Assembly: GCA_035771165.1 (NCBI GenBank)
Contig: JAWNZC010000467.1
Location: 1,203,501-1,267,500, forward strand
Reading direction: 5' to 3'
DNA: 64,000 nucleotides
DNA from: Paragorgia papillata
Taxonomy: Eukaryota > Cnidaria > Anthozoa > Scleralcyonacea > Coralliidae
Part shown: in pieces, positions 10,495 through 21,426 of the stretch
Position numbering within the stretch: position 1 is the first letter of the stretch
How the letters are laid out: the number at the start of each line of letters is the position of its first letter
Translations under genes and position numbers: made by a program
The notes under the pieces: model-generated
Database searches by the model: none
What the model saw: only the letters and a program-made list of their open reading frames with translations
What the model was told of the DNA's origin: nothing

Positions 10495-12332
10495 AAGTAT
10501 AGGTAATAGTATATATAATTTCGAGTGCAATTACGCAAAAACTCATTCGTGCAATTTATTAAACAACAAAGGTCACGCGGTTCTTCAACAGTTCAGCAAT
10601 GAAAGTGAAGCAGACATGCGGCCGTTTTACACAGCAAGCTTTTGTTTATAAATATGCAACAGTTTAATAAAGAATTACAAAGCAACAGATCGCCAAAAAA
10701 AGTTTGAAATTGAAATATCCAGCAACAAAGTTCAACATTTAATCGGAATCGCTGCCGATCATGTAAGCACGTCGCCGTTTTTGTGGACGGAAATCCTCGT
10801 CTTGATTCGGCACGTTTACTTGTGTTTGTCCTCGTGTGTCCATTGTCGAACCAACTGAAAAGGTTACTTGGCAGTTGTTGAAGACGTCGGAGTATAGCAT
10901 CTGATGCTGGCTTTCTTGTCTCAACGTTGTGAAGGCATTGTGGTTCGCTTGGTAAAAACCATAGGAGGCGTGATACTGTTGGCGGCGATGATCAGTCTCG
11001 ACGGCTTTGTTGTTGGTGGACGAAGCAAGGGACGAAGTCTGCTCATATAGAGCCGATGATGGTCCAGGCTGCATGTTATTTCGTCGAGATATCTTTGAAG
11101 ATATATCTCGTTGCTCTCCTTCATCTCCTTCGTCGTAATCGTCGAGGGATTGCAGATTACGATGGCCGGTCACCTTTACAATAGACGAACGTTCGACGTT
11201 GTGTTTTTTCAACTTGCTAACAACCGTCTTTCGGGCGCTGTAGTTTGTCAGCTTCTTTGGATTTTGCTCCAGCGATGTACCCGCGATGATACGCTTCATC
11301 ATTTCGTTTATGCGGTTAGTTCCCATGGGTTGTGCTTTGTACCACACGTCGTCCTTGGGTTTGTAATTCACCGAGAGGTAGAAAGGACCAAATGTTTGCA
11401 AAGACGTTGATCGCCGAGACAAATACTCCTTAAAAAGGGATACTGGACATCTTTGAGTGTCCGTTGCAAACATTTTCGGCGTGAAATGTCAGCACTTTTT
11501 CGACAGCCCTCCATTTCTTGTTTTCGTCAAACCTTCCGCAAAATCAACGTACTCACAGCCAGTGTCATCTTTGCCAAGTGTGAAATCGTCAATCTTCATG
11601 CCGTGATGCTCTTGACGGCCACGCAAACCACAATACTGGTGAGTATCCACCACATTGTGTTTACAAGGCTTTCTGGTGTTGTATTGCCGAGTTTTCCTGC
11701 ACAGCTCTTCCTCTTCTTGTTCCGTCAACGCTCTAGCTTTGTTGTTTCGTTTTCCCCGTCCTTCCTGCCGGTAGCCGTCTTGCCTTTCCCTCTAGCACTT
11801 GTTTAGACGCAGCAAACTCTCGGTCACGAATTATGGACGTTTGATATCCGTGGTGTTTTAAATGCCGATCTAAGGCAGCTATCATCACACGAAGACTATC
11901 CGGCTCGTATTCATCTCCATTCTGGTTACGCATAATTTTTTTGCAAAACGCCGTCTAGCTCTATCGCTTCGTAACTTTCAATCGCCTCAGGAAACTTCGT
12001 AACTTTCAATCGCCTCAGAAAGTTGTCTAGCCCAACTTTTGAAAACGTTCACCCAAAAGTCAGTACTTGCAGCCATGTTTTTATTCGTTGCCTTGTTTTG
12101 CAATTCTTGAATTTCAGAATATTGAAATTCTGGAAATCTTTGTTTACTCAAAACACCCGCCATGTTTTTTATTTGAAAAGTTTGGCTCTCCAACTTGCAG
12201 CTTTCATTGCTTTTCAGCCAATCGGGAAAGACTATTACAGATTTTTGCACTGCTATTACAGATTTTTGCACTGCTATTCGGGATTAAGTGAACTGGCATC
12301 AGCCAATCACAGTTGAGAAACATCTCAAACCA
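10495..12332 (-). mobile_element. Crypton-like element (tyrosine recombinase transposon)
   Basis: The boundaries are inferred from sequence shared with 17961-18475. The left end is AAGTATAGGTAATAG. The right end has two 21-bp units (ACAGATTTTTGCACTGCTATT, 12237-12278) and then a block ending in CATCAGCCAATCACAGT. (TAA)n flanks it on both sides. Cryptons carry no terminal inverted repeats and insert by tyrosine recombinase, which agrees with the lack of inverted ends here. Confidence 0.55.
10739..12163 (-). pseudogene. Crypton-type tyrosine recombinase, frameshifted
   Basis: Three minus-strand pieces line up as one protein. 12163-11987 starts MAGVLSKQRFPEF and holds FKSWARQLSEAIESYE. 11933-11489 holds DEYEPDSLRVMIAALDRHL, REFAASKQVLEGKARRL and CGLRGRQEHHGMKIDDF, whose arginine is the likely first catalytic residue. 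11473-10739 holds RCPVSLFKEYLSRR, NYSARKT (the HxxR box, with Y for H), VTGHRN (catalytic H) and a following DDY. A nuclear-localisation-like KRRR lies near the C-terminus. The enzyme would cut and rejoin DNA through the tyrosine. Breaks: a 28-bp tandem duplication (11967-12022), a missing base before RNQNGDEY and one near 11480. The HxxR histidine change also argues against activity. Confidence 0.75.
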
Positions 12333-12483
12333 TATTGTTATAACAATAATAATAGAAATAACAATAATAATAATAATAATAATAATAACAATAATAATAA
12401 TAGAAATAATAATAATAATATAATAATATGAATAATAATAATAATATGAATAATAATAATAATAATATGAATAATAATAATTA
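12333..12483. repeat. (AAT)n with AATAATATG variants
   Basis: AAT repeat with several ATATG interruptions. It flanks the Crypton-like element on its right. Confidence 0.9.
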
Positions 12484-12595
12484 AAGATACCACAGCTACA
12501 AAAGACATCCTTACTTGGTACAGCACACATTTAAGAAAGGTTTGGCAATAAGGCAGCAAGCTAAGGACGAGGCATCTACGCTGTGCATCGGTTAC

Positions 12596-12596
<1 letters not shown>
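12484..12596 (+). pseudogene. Short LINE 3'-end fragment
   Basis: One frame reads LQKTSLLGTAHILRKVLAIR, which resembles the last residues of the R2-like LINEs (compare MQKTVL...LRK at the end of 2825-4441). It is bounded on both sides by (AAT)n. It is probably a heavily 5'-truncated copy; the evidence is short. Confidence 0.4.
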
Positions 12597-12630
<34 letters not shown>

Positions 12631-12661
12631 TAATAATAGTAATAATAATAATAATAATAAT

Positions 12662-12709
<48 letters not shown>

Positions 12710-12711
12710 TA
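12597..12711. repeat. (AAT)n microsatellite
   Basis: About 38 AAT units with a few substitutions, directly after the short LINE end. Confidence 0.95.
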
Positions 12712-12949
12712 GAAATACATCAATGCAACAACTCCTCGCCCGCTTTAGCATGCTTTTTTGAAATAACCCCCACCCAAGGATGACAATTAAAACTGATTTA
12801 TTGAAAGTTGAACCTATCAAATTCATATTAAACTTTGGTTGTAAAAATTGTTTTTAGCCATTTAGGTGGTTTCCAAAGGAATTACGTAATATAGGAAGCT
12901 TTTAAATGGCTCACCTATGCATGTATGCTTTGCAATTACAGAATTAAAA

Positions 12950-14760
12950 TACGACACTAGATAATTTTACTCAAAAGGACCTTCCTGGGAACCAGTCTCT
13001 CACGCGCGTTAATATTGGTAACTAAAAGCAGTTTAGCTCGAATCCTTTTGAGATATGTAACTTAACACCTTGCATGTAACTAAACAGAGCTTCAGAGTTT
13101 GTGGTAGACAAGGTTCGAAGTATAGATATTACTTTATAAATTCCTGAATTATGGCTCTATTTTTATGCAATCAAAAGGATGTTGCTGCTTAGTCATTGGG
13201 TTATTTATCTGGATTGTTTTAAAAGTGATCGCAGTGTTCAGTCCAAGTGTGTAAGCCGTAACCCAACGCGACATACCAGCATTTCAAATTCAAATATCGG
13301 ATTGAGAGCCTGAATTCAGAGGTAATATTAGTTTATCTTTGACCTACCAGGAACGTGTTTGTCAGTTATTGTTTTTTGCCAATAAGCGAATATTCTTGAA
13401 AAGAGAGACATCTATATGTACGTCAGAATCGCCACAGCAATCAGCACGTGGAAGTCTTTCTCCAGTTCGTCGTGGTTTTCCAGAGCTGATAATATACATT
13501 GGTACAGTTTCTTTGCTTTAACATTCGCAGACTTCTTTCTAGTTTGAAGTTATGTGAGCTCTTTGTTGTCTCAAATCTTCTGTGAACAAACGATCGGCAA
13601 TACTTCATATTAAGGTTACATCATATGATAGCATCTTAATTATTTCACCAAAATACTCACCGCGCGTTAAATTTTTGAGTTTTGTCTCTCAAAATTGGCA
13701 CGCACATGATAAATCGCTGCAGAAGCTAAGAATTTAACAAAAATTCTACGTTTTTAAAACCTGCAGTTGCTACGAGGTGTTTTTTTAAATAATAGCGCCC
13801 TTTGCGCCAGGAGATATCGGCGGTTCTGGTTTCACTCGGAAGCTTCCAAAACATAATATTTCTCATCTCAAATGATTAAAGAATAAAATCGTGTTCGCAT
13901 TTTTTGACAGGTGTTGTATTTACTTTGATATTAAGCGGGCAAGTTGACTCATCTTGACATGGTAAAAACGATAGAAGAGATGCATATTATTGGGGGGAAA
14001 ATTGCACTAAATCTATATGCGAACACGGTGTTACTGCTTTAGTGTTGTTCAACATGGTGGCAATGTTTGGAAAGAATTGGATAATATCTATTTTTGTGGA
14101 GGGAATTGGCGAAATTTTCTTTCTCTTTAAAAGAGGACAAAAGATTTGGCGGTGTTTAACCCTTTTCTGTCATTTCCCCCGCCCACACTTATAATCCTCT
14201 TATCACCTTGGACCGTAAACCAATCAGACTCCACTATAGGTTGGTGTGTCTTGGCAAGGATCGAATGGTGCGGGAAACCTGATAGGAACACTGCTTTACA
14301 CGATGCTGGCGAAACGCAAATGTAAAGAAGGCTAACGCGATTATCTCTGAGAAAAGATTTCTTGCTTGCTTCTTCCAAATTTTTCTTACTTGTGCTGGCA
14401 GTCATAGTTTCCGTTGTCGTAAAAGAACTCGGAGCGTCGAATTGTTGTGGTCATTGTTGTTGCTGAGAGAATTATGAACCAATATCATTACCCGCTAGCG
14501 CTTCTCTTTAAAATCGAAATCTTTTCGGTTAACACACCTTGATTTCATATAAATATAGCCATAATTCAGGAGTTTAGAAAGTAATATCTATATTCTATCG
14601 AACCGTGTCCACAACCAACTCAGAAGCTCTGCTCATTTACACGCAAGGTGTTAAGTTAAATAACTCAAAGGGATTCTGGCTAAACTAACGGGCGTGAGAG
14701 ACTGGTTCCTAAGGAAGATCTTTTGAGTAATATTATGTAGTATCGTCATCCTTCCGTATC
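12950..14760. mobile_element. Diverged inverted-repeat element (arms about 225 bp)
   Basis: 12950-13175 is the approximate reverse complement of 14535-14760. Shared blocks include GGAACCAGTCTCTCACGC, TTAACACCTTGCATGTAA and TTCCTGAATTATGGCT. Arms are perhaps 80% alike by eye, with several indels. The 1.36-kb middle has no recognisable gene. The true outer ends and target duplication were not found, so this may be the inner part of a larger non-autonomous transposon. Confidence 0.55.
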
Positions 14761-15745
14761 GGTGAACAATGGCAGAATTCACTCATATTTTGCATGAAAT
14801 TAGTGAAAATAAATAGCCATTTATGAAAAACAACTGGTTTGGGAACTTTTTGGGGAACTCAGCACCTTTCTAAACGTAAGTTCGTGTGAAAATATTTTAT
14901 TTCCCGAACATGTGCAACGGAACGAAACGTTTTCCGCTTGTGGCCCATGGCCTATTCACTATAACTCCCGGGATATATATGGTATTTGGCTTAGCCATGG
15001 AAATCTGAAGTTGTGGATAGCTATTTTCCCCCCGGAGGATTGTGGTTAGGTTTAGGGCCACCAGGGTTTGTGATTAGATTTACTGTTGCCGGGGGGATGT
15101 GGTTAGGTATAAGATGAGGTTTAGAAGTGGGGGTCGGGGTTGGGCTGTAGGGTTGGGACTTAATTTCTTTGATATCCAGAATTATCTTGATTTCTAGACC
15201 ATTTCACATTTCAGGATAATCCTGGATTCTAGATGATAGGATATGGTAATATGTTTGGACGGACAATGGGCGGTTAAGATTGTGGGGCACTGGGAACAAT
15301 TGAGAAAAGATTTATAAAAGACTTGAGAAAGGCGTTTTTGGTCTATAGCAATGTTCTTCGAATCTCTATAGCAATGTTCTTCGAATCTTCGCAAACATGA
15401 AAAGAAAGAACAGTAAGCCTATTAAAATGCCTACATGCAATGTTCATCTCAATATTTCTTTTACAATATCTCTTTTACAACATCCCTTTAACATCCTTAA
15501 ATTTTCCTTTTTTCCTCGTCATCTTTTTCTTTAAAAAATTAGAGTTGAACAGTTTTTTTATTTCAAATATTCTACAAGAATTAAAACTGTGTTTTGATTG
15601 TTCCGATAGGAGTGGCTATTTCCAGGCCCCAAATAAAAAAGCGCGCAAGAGGGTAGCATTAACCTTTTCTAATCAGGGGTATTACAAAAATTCATGTAAA
15701 AACGGGCGAGGGGTTATTGCTTTATGTATTTCTAGTTTATTTTAA
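14761..15745. other. Non-coding stretch
   Basis: No gene recognised. It holds a G-rich patch with GGTTAGG-like words (15030-15160) and a tandem duplication of CTATAGCAATGTTCTTCGAA (15342-15388). Confidence 0.5.
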
Positions 15746-15747
15746 TG

Positions 15748-16185
15748 ATTTACGGAACTATAATTTAAAATACAGTGACATTTTCTGAGTTTATATAACA
15801 AATACAACAATAACAAGTGTAGTCCTAGTGTGAAGTTGGGCCACCTGTGCTGGCAACGGCCTCCGTAGGTCAGTAGTCAGACCACTGTATTTAAAACGCA
15901 AGGTGGCGGGTCTGATTTTCAGCCGGAAGGCCTTGATGTTGCTTTGTAGCAAATAGTCTTGACTTAGTCGTATACTTTGTGTCTGTATAATTTCTTACAC
16001 TCCAAGTTTTTCTTTACCAAAACTCTCTACTACGTGAATAACATTTGCTATGACGCTGGAAGTAATTGGACTCAAGTTTGAAATGAAACAATTCATTTAA
16101 TGTTTGCAGTAGTATACAATAGTCTTGAACCAACCTATTTTTTGGATAAAAACCAAACAATAGTTATACTTATTCAACTTAGCTG
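15748..16185 (+). repeat. tRNA-derived SINE-like repeat, copy 1
   Basis: This is alignable over its whole length with 19352-19732. The tRNA-like head is 15858-15926 (GTAGGTCAGTAGTCAGACCA as degenerate A box, GGGTCTGATTTTC as degenerate B box). The body shares CAATAGTCTTGAACCAACCT and the end AACCAAACAATAGTTATA with copy 2. The internal pol III promoter looks more decayed here than in copy 2. Confidence 0.65.
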
Positions 16186-16511
16186 GCACCGTGTAATCGC
16201 AACTTAAGACCTCGTTCACACGAGTCCGGAGCAAGTTGAAAACTGCGAGTGAAGTAATAAAAACCGAAACTATTTTTGGCCTAAATCATATTTGGTATTT
16301 TTTAAATGTCTTGGCGAGTTAAAAACGACGTGAAGCTAGCGTTTCTGGTCTTCTGGAAAATAGTGTACTATATAAAACTGCTCTCTTTTGAGAAATAAGT
16401 TTAAGTGACAAGAGTTCCGGTATCGTAGCACCAAATTAATACCATAATAAAATACATACTGTCGATAATGATTCTATTGGATCGACGTCTTTTATACACT
16501 GTAATTAAATT

Positions 16512-16628
16512 TCACGGGGTAAAAATCCCCCAAAATGTGGGGGTAAAAAGTTTCCCAAAGAACTCCCCATTTTTAGGAGGTAAAATTTCAATCAATTTGA
16601 AAAAGGGGAGATTTTTACCCCGCAATTT
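16512..16628. repeat. Hairpin of GGGGTAAAAATCCCC type
   Basis: CGGGGTAAAAATCCCCC on the left pairs with GGGGAGATTTTTACCCCG on the right. Inside are further GGGGGTAAAAAG and CTCCCCATTTTTAGG partners. Probably a small foldback MITE; no coding content. Confidence 0.5.
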
Positions 16629-16725
16629 CAGGGTAATTTTCACTCGGAAATATTGGCTGAAAATTCAGGGTTAACAGTTGAGTAGCCGCCTTCTTCTATT
16701 TATGACGCTTTTTAGGAGCATTAAT

Positions 16726-17430
16726 CTTCCCAAGCGGTCACCCATCCAAGTACTAACCCCAACCTTACGGGCTTAACTAACTTTGCATTAGTTTGCTTAC
16801 CTTACCACTGCGCCAACCTGCCTCTTCGTATTTACTGTTGAAATTTAAAAATTGTAATGGTAAATTTGGTAAAATTGATGGACGATATTTGGACCGGACG
16901 AGAATGGATTAAAGGATGAGTGTCCAGCTAATGCCTTGCGCGCTCACAGTGCACCCTCGCGGCCATTTTTTGGGCCACGAAATTCAACAAGTGAAGCAAT
17001 CCCTCGATATCTGAGCAATCCTTGCAGTAAATTACTCAATTTATGTTTTTCGTGAGAGCAAAGATGATTTAGTAAGTAGTTATTGTCATATATTTGATAA
17101 TATTTGATTACACTCAGAGGGCCGTGGAGTTGTATTTCGCGAATACTTGTCTCGAAATACAACTCCACGGCCCTCTGAGTGTAATCAAATATTATCAAAA
17201 ATATGACAATAACTACTTACTAAGTCATCTTTGCTCTCACGAAAAACATAAATTGAGTAATTTACTGCAAGGATGGCTCAGATATCGAGGGATTGCTTCA
17301 CTTGTTGAATTTCGTGGCCCGAAAAATGGCCGCGAGGGTGCACTGTGAGCGCGCAAGGCATTAGCTGGACACTCATCCTTTAAGCCCGTAAGATTTGTGT
17401 TAGTACTTGGATGGGTAACCCGTTGGGAGG
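16726..17430. mobile_element. Near-perfect palindrome flanked by 5S-rRNA-like ends
   Basis: The arms 16911-17139 and 17153-17381 are 229 bp each, nearly identical as reverse complements, around a 13-bp spacer. Each arm gives the same 84-codon ORF (16944-17198 minus, 17094-17348 plus), which is a by-product of the symmetry. Outside the arms lie 5S-derived blocks in opposite orientation: 16726-16778 minus, separated from its arm by about 130 bp, and 17381-17430 plus, touching its arm. This could be a head-to-head dimer of a 5S-headed SINE or a foldback element that mobilised it. Confidence 0.7.
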
Positions 17431-17960
17431 ATTAAACCGGAATTTTTCTTTAATATTACATTGTTAAGTTCATATTTTCTTTATTTTTCTAACACACTAT
17501 TTAATAACACGTTCCACGACATTTGTAATTTCTTTTGATGCATTTCATTAAAAAAACCACTTGTTTTGCCTAGTGTGACAGATCAAAAACATTTATAAAA
17601 CATTTAAAAGATCCTGTGAATTCTTGTTGAAAATCGATTTTTTACGTTAGTTTCGCCGCATAGAAATTGTGATCGGTATATAGCCGGTGAGTTTCATATC
17701 ACACCACAAAAATGCAAAATAATTTATTTCGATAACAGTTTATAAAAGACGTTTGAAGGGCAAAAAATGGACAAACATTTGTTTACCTCCAAATTTCCAG
17801 CAAAATGGGAAAAGAAACTAAATCAGAAATATATCACAACGTTATTGAGAACTAAATTCAGAAGTTCAACCCTGTTAGGTCTGTCTTGTCTCCTGAGATT
17901 TGATAGACAGACAATGCGGAATATAAATACTACATAGTTTCAACTAAGTTCAGTATATAT
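17431..17960. other. Non-coding stretch
   Basis: AT-rich DNA; no gene, RNA or repeat recognised. Confidence 0.5.
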
Positions 17961-18475
17961 AAGTATAGGTAATAGCATGGTTTCTAGTGCATGTTTTTCC
18001 AAATTGCACGAGAAACCATGCTATCACTTATTAATAATATACATGAAAAAATGTTCAAAACAACTGTACTAATATTTTAACGTACGTGTTTAGCCGTCCA
18101 CTCCTCGCATATTTATTTGTTTAAAAACGCTTCGCTTACTTTACTACTTGAAAAAGTTTACTCGAGGCATAAAGGAAGCTTCTGGTCTTCTTGTAGGTAC
18201 TTCACTTGGCAATATTAAAGCATAACTAGCTTCAAATTTGAACAAATTATCCCCAAAACCGTCGAATCTTGGCCGCCATCTTTGTTTGTTTTGTGTCGGG
18301 AAAAATCCGCTGTACAATCAATTTGATTGGTTCTTAGTGATTACAGATTTTTGCACTGTGATTACAGATTTTTGCACTGTGATAACAGATTTTTGCACTG
18401 TGATTACACAATTCTGCACTGTTGTTTGGGATTAACTGCACTGGAATCAGCCAATCACAGTCGAGATATTTTTTC
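17961..18475. mobile_element. Short non-autonomous relative of the Crypton-like element
   Basis: It starts with the same AAGTATAGGTAATAG as 10495-10509. It ends with three good copies and one variant of a 21-bp unit (from 18343, ACAGATTTTTGCACTGTGATT) followed by GGGATTAACTGCACTGGAAT and CAGCCAATCACAGTCGAGA, matching the right end of 10495-12332. A hairpin (ATAGCATGGTTTCT pairing with AGAAACCATGCTAT) follows the left end. No recombinase remains. Confidence 0.5.
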
Positions 18476-19350
18476 ATGTATATTATTAGCAACAAAATAA
18501 CATACTCAACTTTTGTCGAACCAAATAATAAATAAGCTAAATTATTTTGCTTCAACTTTTTCCCATTAGTTTTGAACAAGAAAAGTGTAAAATCATTCAA
18601 AGTAATTCATTTCCATAACAACCAAGTACACATTGTAGCAGAGCAAAAAAAAAAAAATACAGGAAATAACACTTTTTACTAACCCCCGTTTTAAACCAAT
18701 ATAAACCAATATAAAATAGTTGCAAATCTACTTGAGCTGAATTACGCTATGGAAGAGGGACCATGCGCGTACAAGACATTTTTATATCAAATACCGAGTC
18801 ATGGAGAGGAAAGGCTAAAAACATAACTTGTGTAGAGGCGAAGTATTTTGAAAATTGAGTTTTGTAGTAGAGCTCAGTTCGATTTGCCGATTCAATGTGT
18901 ACCGAAGCCGACAATATACAAACCTTCACTTTGATAACTTTTGATATCGTTCTCAATGTCTTCCAAAAAATGTTCACCGTCATCGCCGGAATATGTCACA
19001 GGAAGCTTATTTTTCAAACCGTCGTGGACGATTTAAATTTGAGACGAATTTTCAGGCCGAACAAGTCGATGGCTTAGCCGTGGAAATCGAGGTGGCGGAT
19101 AGGTATTTTGAAAAGTTGGTCATTAATTTGAGGAAGGAGAAGAATCGATCTTTATGCGAGAAAGGTCAAAACGGCGATCGGAGGAATTTTTGGTAGAAAC
19201 CCAATGGCAGAGCGATCGAGGCGCGTAGTTTCCAATCTTTTTTGATTATTTAACCGGGTTGAAAGCTGTTTGAAACTACTACAGTTACAAGTCTCATCTG
19301 AGTGAACGTAGAAAAAAATGAGAGACGAACTGTTAAAAGTTTATTTCAAA
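18476..19350. other. Non-coding stretch
   Basis: Several small ORFs (60-88 codons) on both strands, none with recognisable content. An A-rich run lies near 18645. Confidence 0.5.
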
Positions 19351-19351
19351 G

Positions 19352-19732
19352 ATTTTCGGAATTATCAGTTAAAATACGGCAACAGTGATGTTGGGCCATC
19401 TGCGCTGGCAACGGCCCCCATAGCTCAGTGGTCAGACCACGGCACTAAAATTGCAGAGTAGTCGGTTTGATTCCTAACCGGAATTATTTGACGTTGCAAT
19501 TTTGCAACTAGTCTCGGTTTGGTTGTATACTTTGCGTATGTATTATTTCTTACACTGCACATTTTTCTTTACCAATAATCCCTAATACGTGAATGACGTT
19601 TTCCATGGCGCTGGAAGTAACTGGTCCCAATTAGTTTGAAATGAAACTCATGTTTGCTGTAATATACAATAGTCTTGAACCAACCTATTTTTTGGATTAA
19701 AACCAAACAATAGTTATATTTATACAACTTTG
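19352..19732 (+). repeat. tRNA-derived SINE-like repeat, copy 2
   Basis: The tRNA-like head is 19412-19481 with A box TAGCTCAGTGGTCAGACCAC and B box GGTTTGATTCC, better preserved than in copy 1 (15748-16185). The body and 3' part match copy 1. The acceptor stem does not pair well, so this is not a functional tRNA gene. Confidence 0.7.
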
Positions 19733-19929
19733 AAAATTTTCTAATAGCCTTGCATGTTGCTTATTTCGTTTATTCCTCATTTCTACTGCCTGTTATTAGA
19801 ACCCGTTGCAATAGGAACTCTCCTGAACTCTCCAACGTTAGATTGTCGCAATTTCGAGCACCTTAAACACAGTAAAAGTAACAAACCAAACTCCACAACG
19901 TCCTATCAACAGGCAGGATAGACTTTTTA

Positions 19930-21426
19930 GATAGGTTTACCGGCGAGGAAGGTTTAGTAGTGAGGAATGTTTACTAGTACGAAAAGTTTACTAGAGATAA
20001 AGTTTACCGGTAAAGAAGGTTCACTAGTGAGGAAGGTTTACTAGTGAGGAAGGTTTGCTGTGTGAGAAAGGTTTACCAGTAAAGAAGGATTACTAGTGAG
20101 GAAGGTTTACTAGCGAGGAAGGTTTGCTAGTGTGAGGAAGGTTTACTAGCAAGGAAGGTTTACTAGTGAGTAAGGTTTACTAGATAGGAAGGTTTACCGC
20201 CAGTAAAGAAGGTTTACTAGTGAGGAAGGTTTACTGGCGAAGGAAGATTATTATAATAAGGAAGGTTTACTAGTAAGGAAGGTTTACTAGTAAGGAAGGT
20301 TTACTAGAGAGGAAGGTTTACTAAGGAAGGTTTACTAGTGAGGAAGGTTTACTAGTGAGGAAGGTTTACTAGCGAGGAAGGTTTTTACTAGTGAGGAAGG
20401 TTTACTAGTGAGAAAGGTTTACCAGTAAAGAAGGATTACTAGTGAGGAAGGTTTACTAGCGAGAATGGTTTGCTAGTGTGAGGAAGGTTTACAAGCAAGG
20501 AAGGTTTACTAGTGAGTAAGGTTTACTAGATAGGAAGGTTTACCGGTAAAGAAAGTTTACTAGTGAGGAAGGTTTACTAGCGAAGGAAGATTATTATAAT
20601 AAGGAAGGTTTACTAGTAAGGAAGGTTTACTAGTAAGAAAGGTTTACTAGAGAGGAAGGTTTACTAGTAAGGAAGGCTTACTAGTGAGGAAGGTTTACTA
20701 GTGAGGAAGGTTTGCTAGTGAGAAAGATTTACCAGTAAAGAAGGATTACTAGTGAGGAAGGTTTACTAGTGAGTAAGGTTTACTAGATAGGAAGGTTTAC
20801 CGGTAAAGAACGTTTACTAGTGAGGAAGGTTTACTAGCGAAGGAAGATTATTATAATAAGGAAGGTTTACTAGTAAGGAAGGTTTACTAGTAAGGAAGGT
20901 TTACTAGAGAGGAAGGTTTGCTAGTGAGAAAGATTTACCAGTAAAGAAGGATTACTAGTGAGGAAGGTTTACTAGTGAGGAATGTTTACTAGCAAGGAAA
21001 GTTCACTATAGTGAGGAAGGTTTACTAGTGAGGAAGGTTTTCTTATAAAGAAAGTTTACTAGTGAGGAGCTTTACTAGAGAGGTAGGTTTACCGGTAAAG
21101 AAGGTTTACTAGAGAAGGAAGATTATTATAATAAGGAAGGTTTACTAGTGAGGAAGGTTTACTAGATAGGAAGGTTAACTAGTGACTGAGGAAGGCTTAT
21201 TACTGAGGAAGGTTTACTTGTACGGGAAGGTTAGTAGTAAGGAAGGTTTACTATTGAGGGAAGATTATTATAATAAGGAAGGTTTGCAAGTAATGAAGGT
21301 TTACTATATATAGTGAGGAATGTTTACCAGTAAAGAAGATTTTGTAGCGAAGAAGGTTTACTAATGAGAAACGTTTACTAGTTCAGAATACTTTACGAGT
21401 GAGCAATTAGGTTTACTAGCAGCAAG
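19930..21426. repeat. Minisatellite of GGAAGGTTTACTAGTGA units with higher-order structure
   Basis: About 1.5 kb of 16-17-bp units (AGGAAGGTTTACTAGTG and variants AGTAA, AGCGA, AGAGA, CAGTAAAG). A marker segment GAAGGAAGATTATTATAATA recurs at about 20238, 20581, 20838, 21114 and 21257. The array therefore also repeats at a larger scale of 140-340 bp. No coding potential. Confidence 0.9.

Noticed and set aside
10166..12826. Poly-Tyr/Ile/Leu/Asn ORFs
   Set aside because: Translations of (TAA)n tracts.
15020..15160. Interstitial telomere repeat
   Set aside because: GGTTAGG-like words occur but not in tandem TTAGGG register.
16944..17348. Two identical 84-codon ORFs on opposite strands
   Set aside because: Mirror images created by the palindrome; no independent sign of coding.
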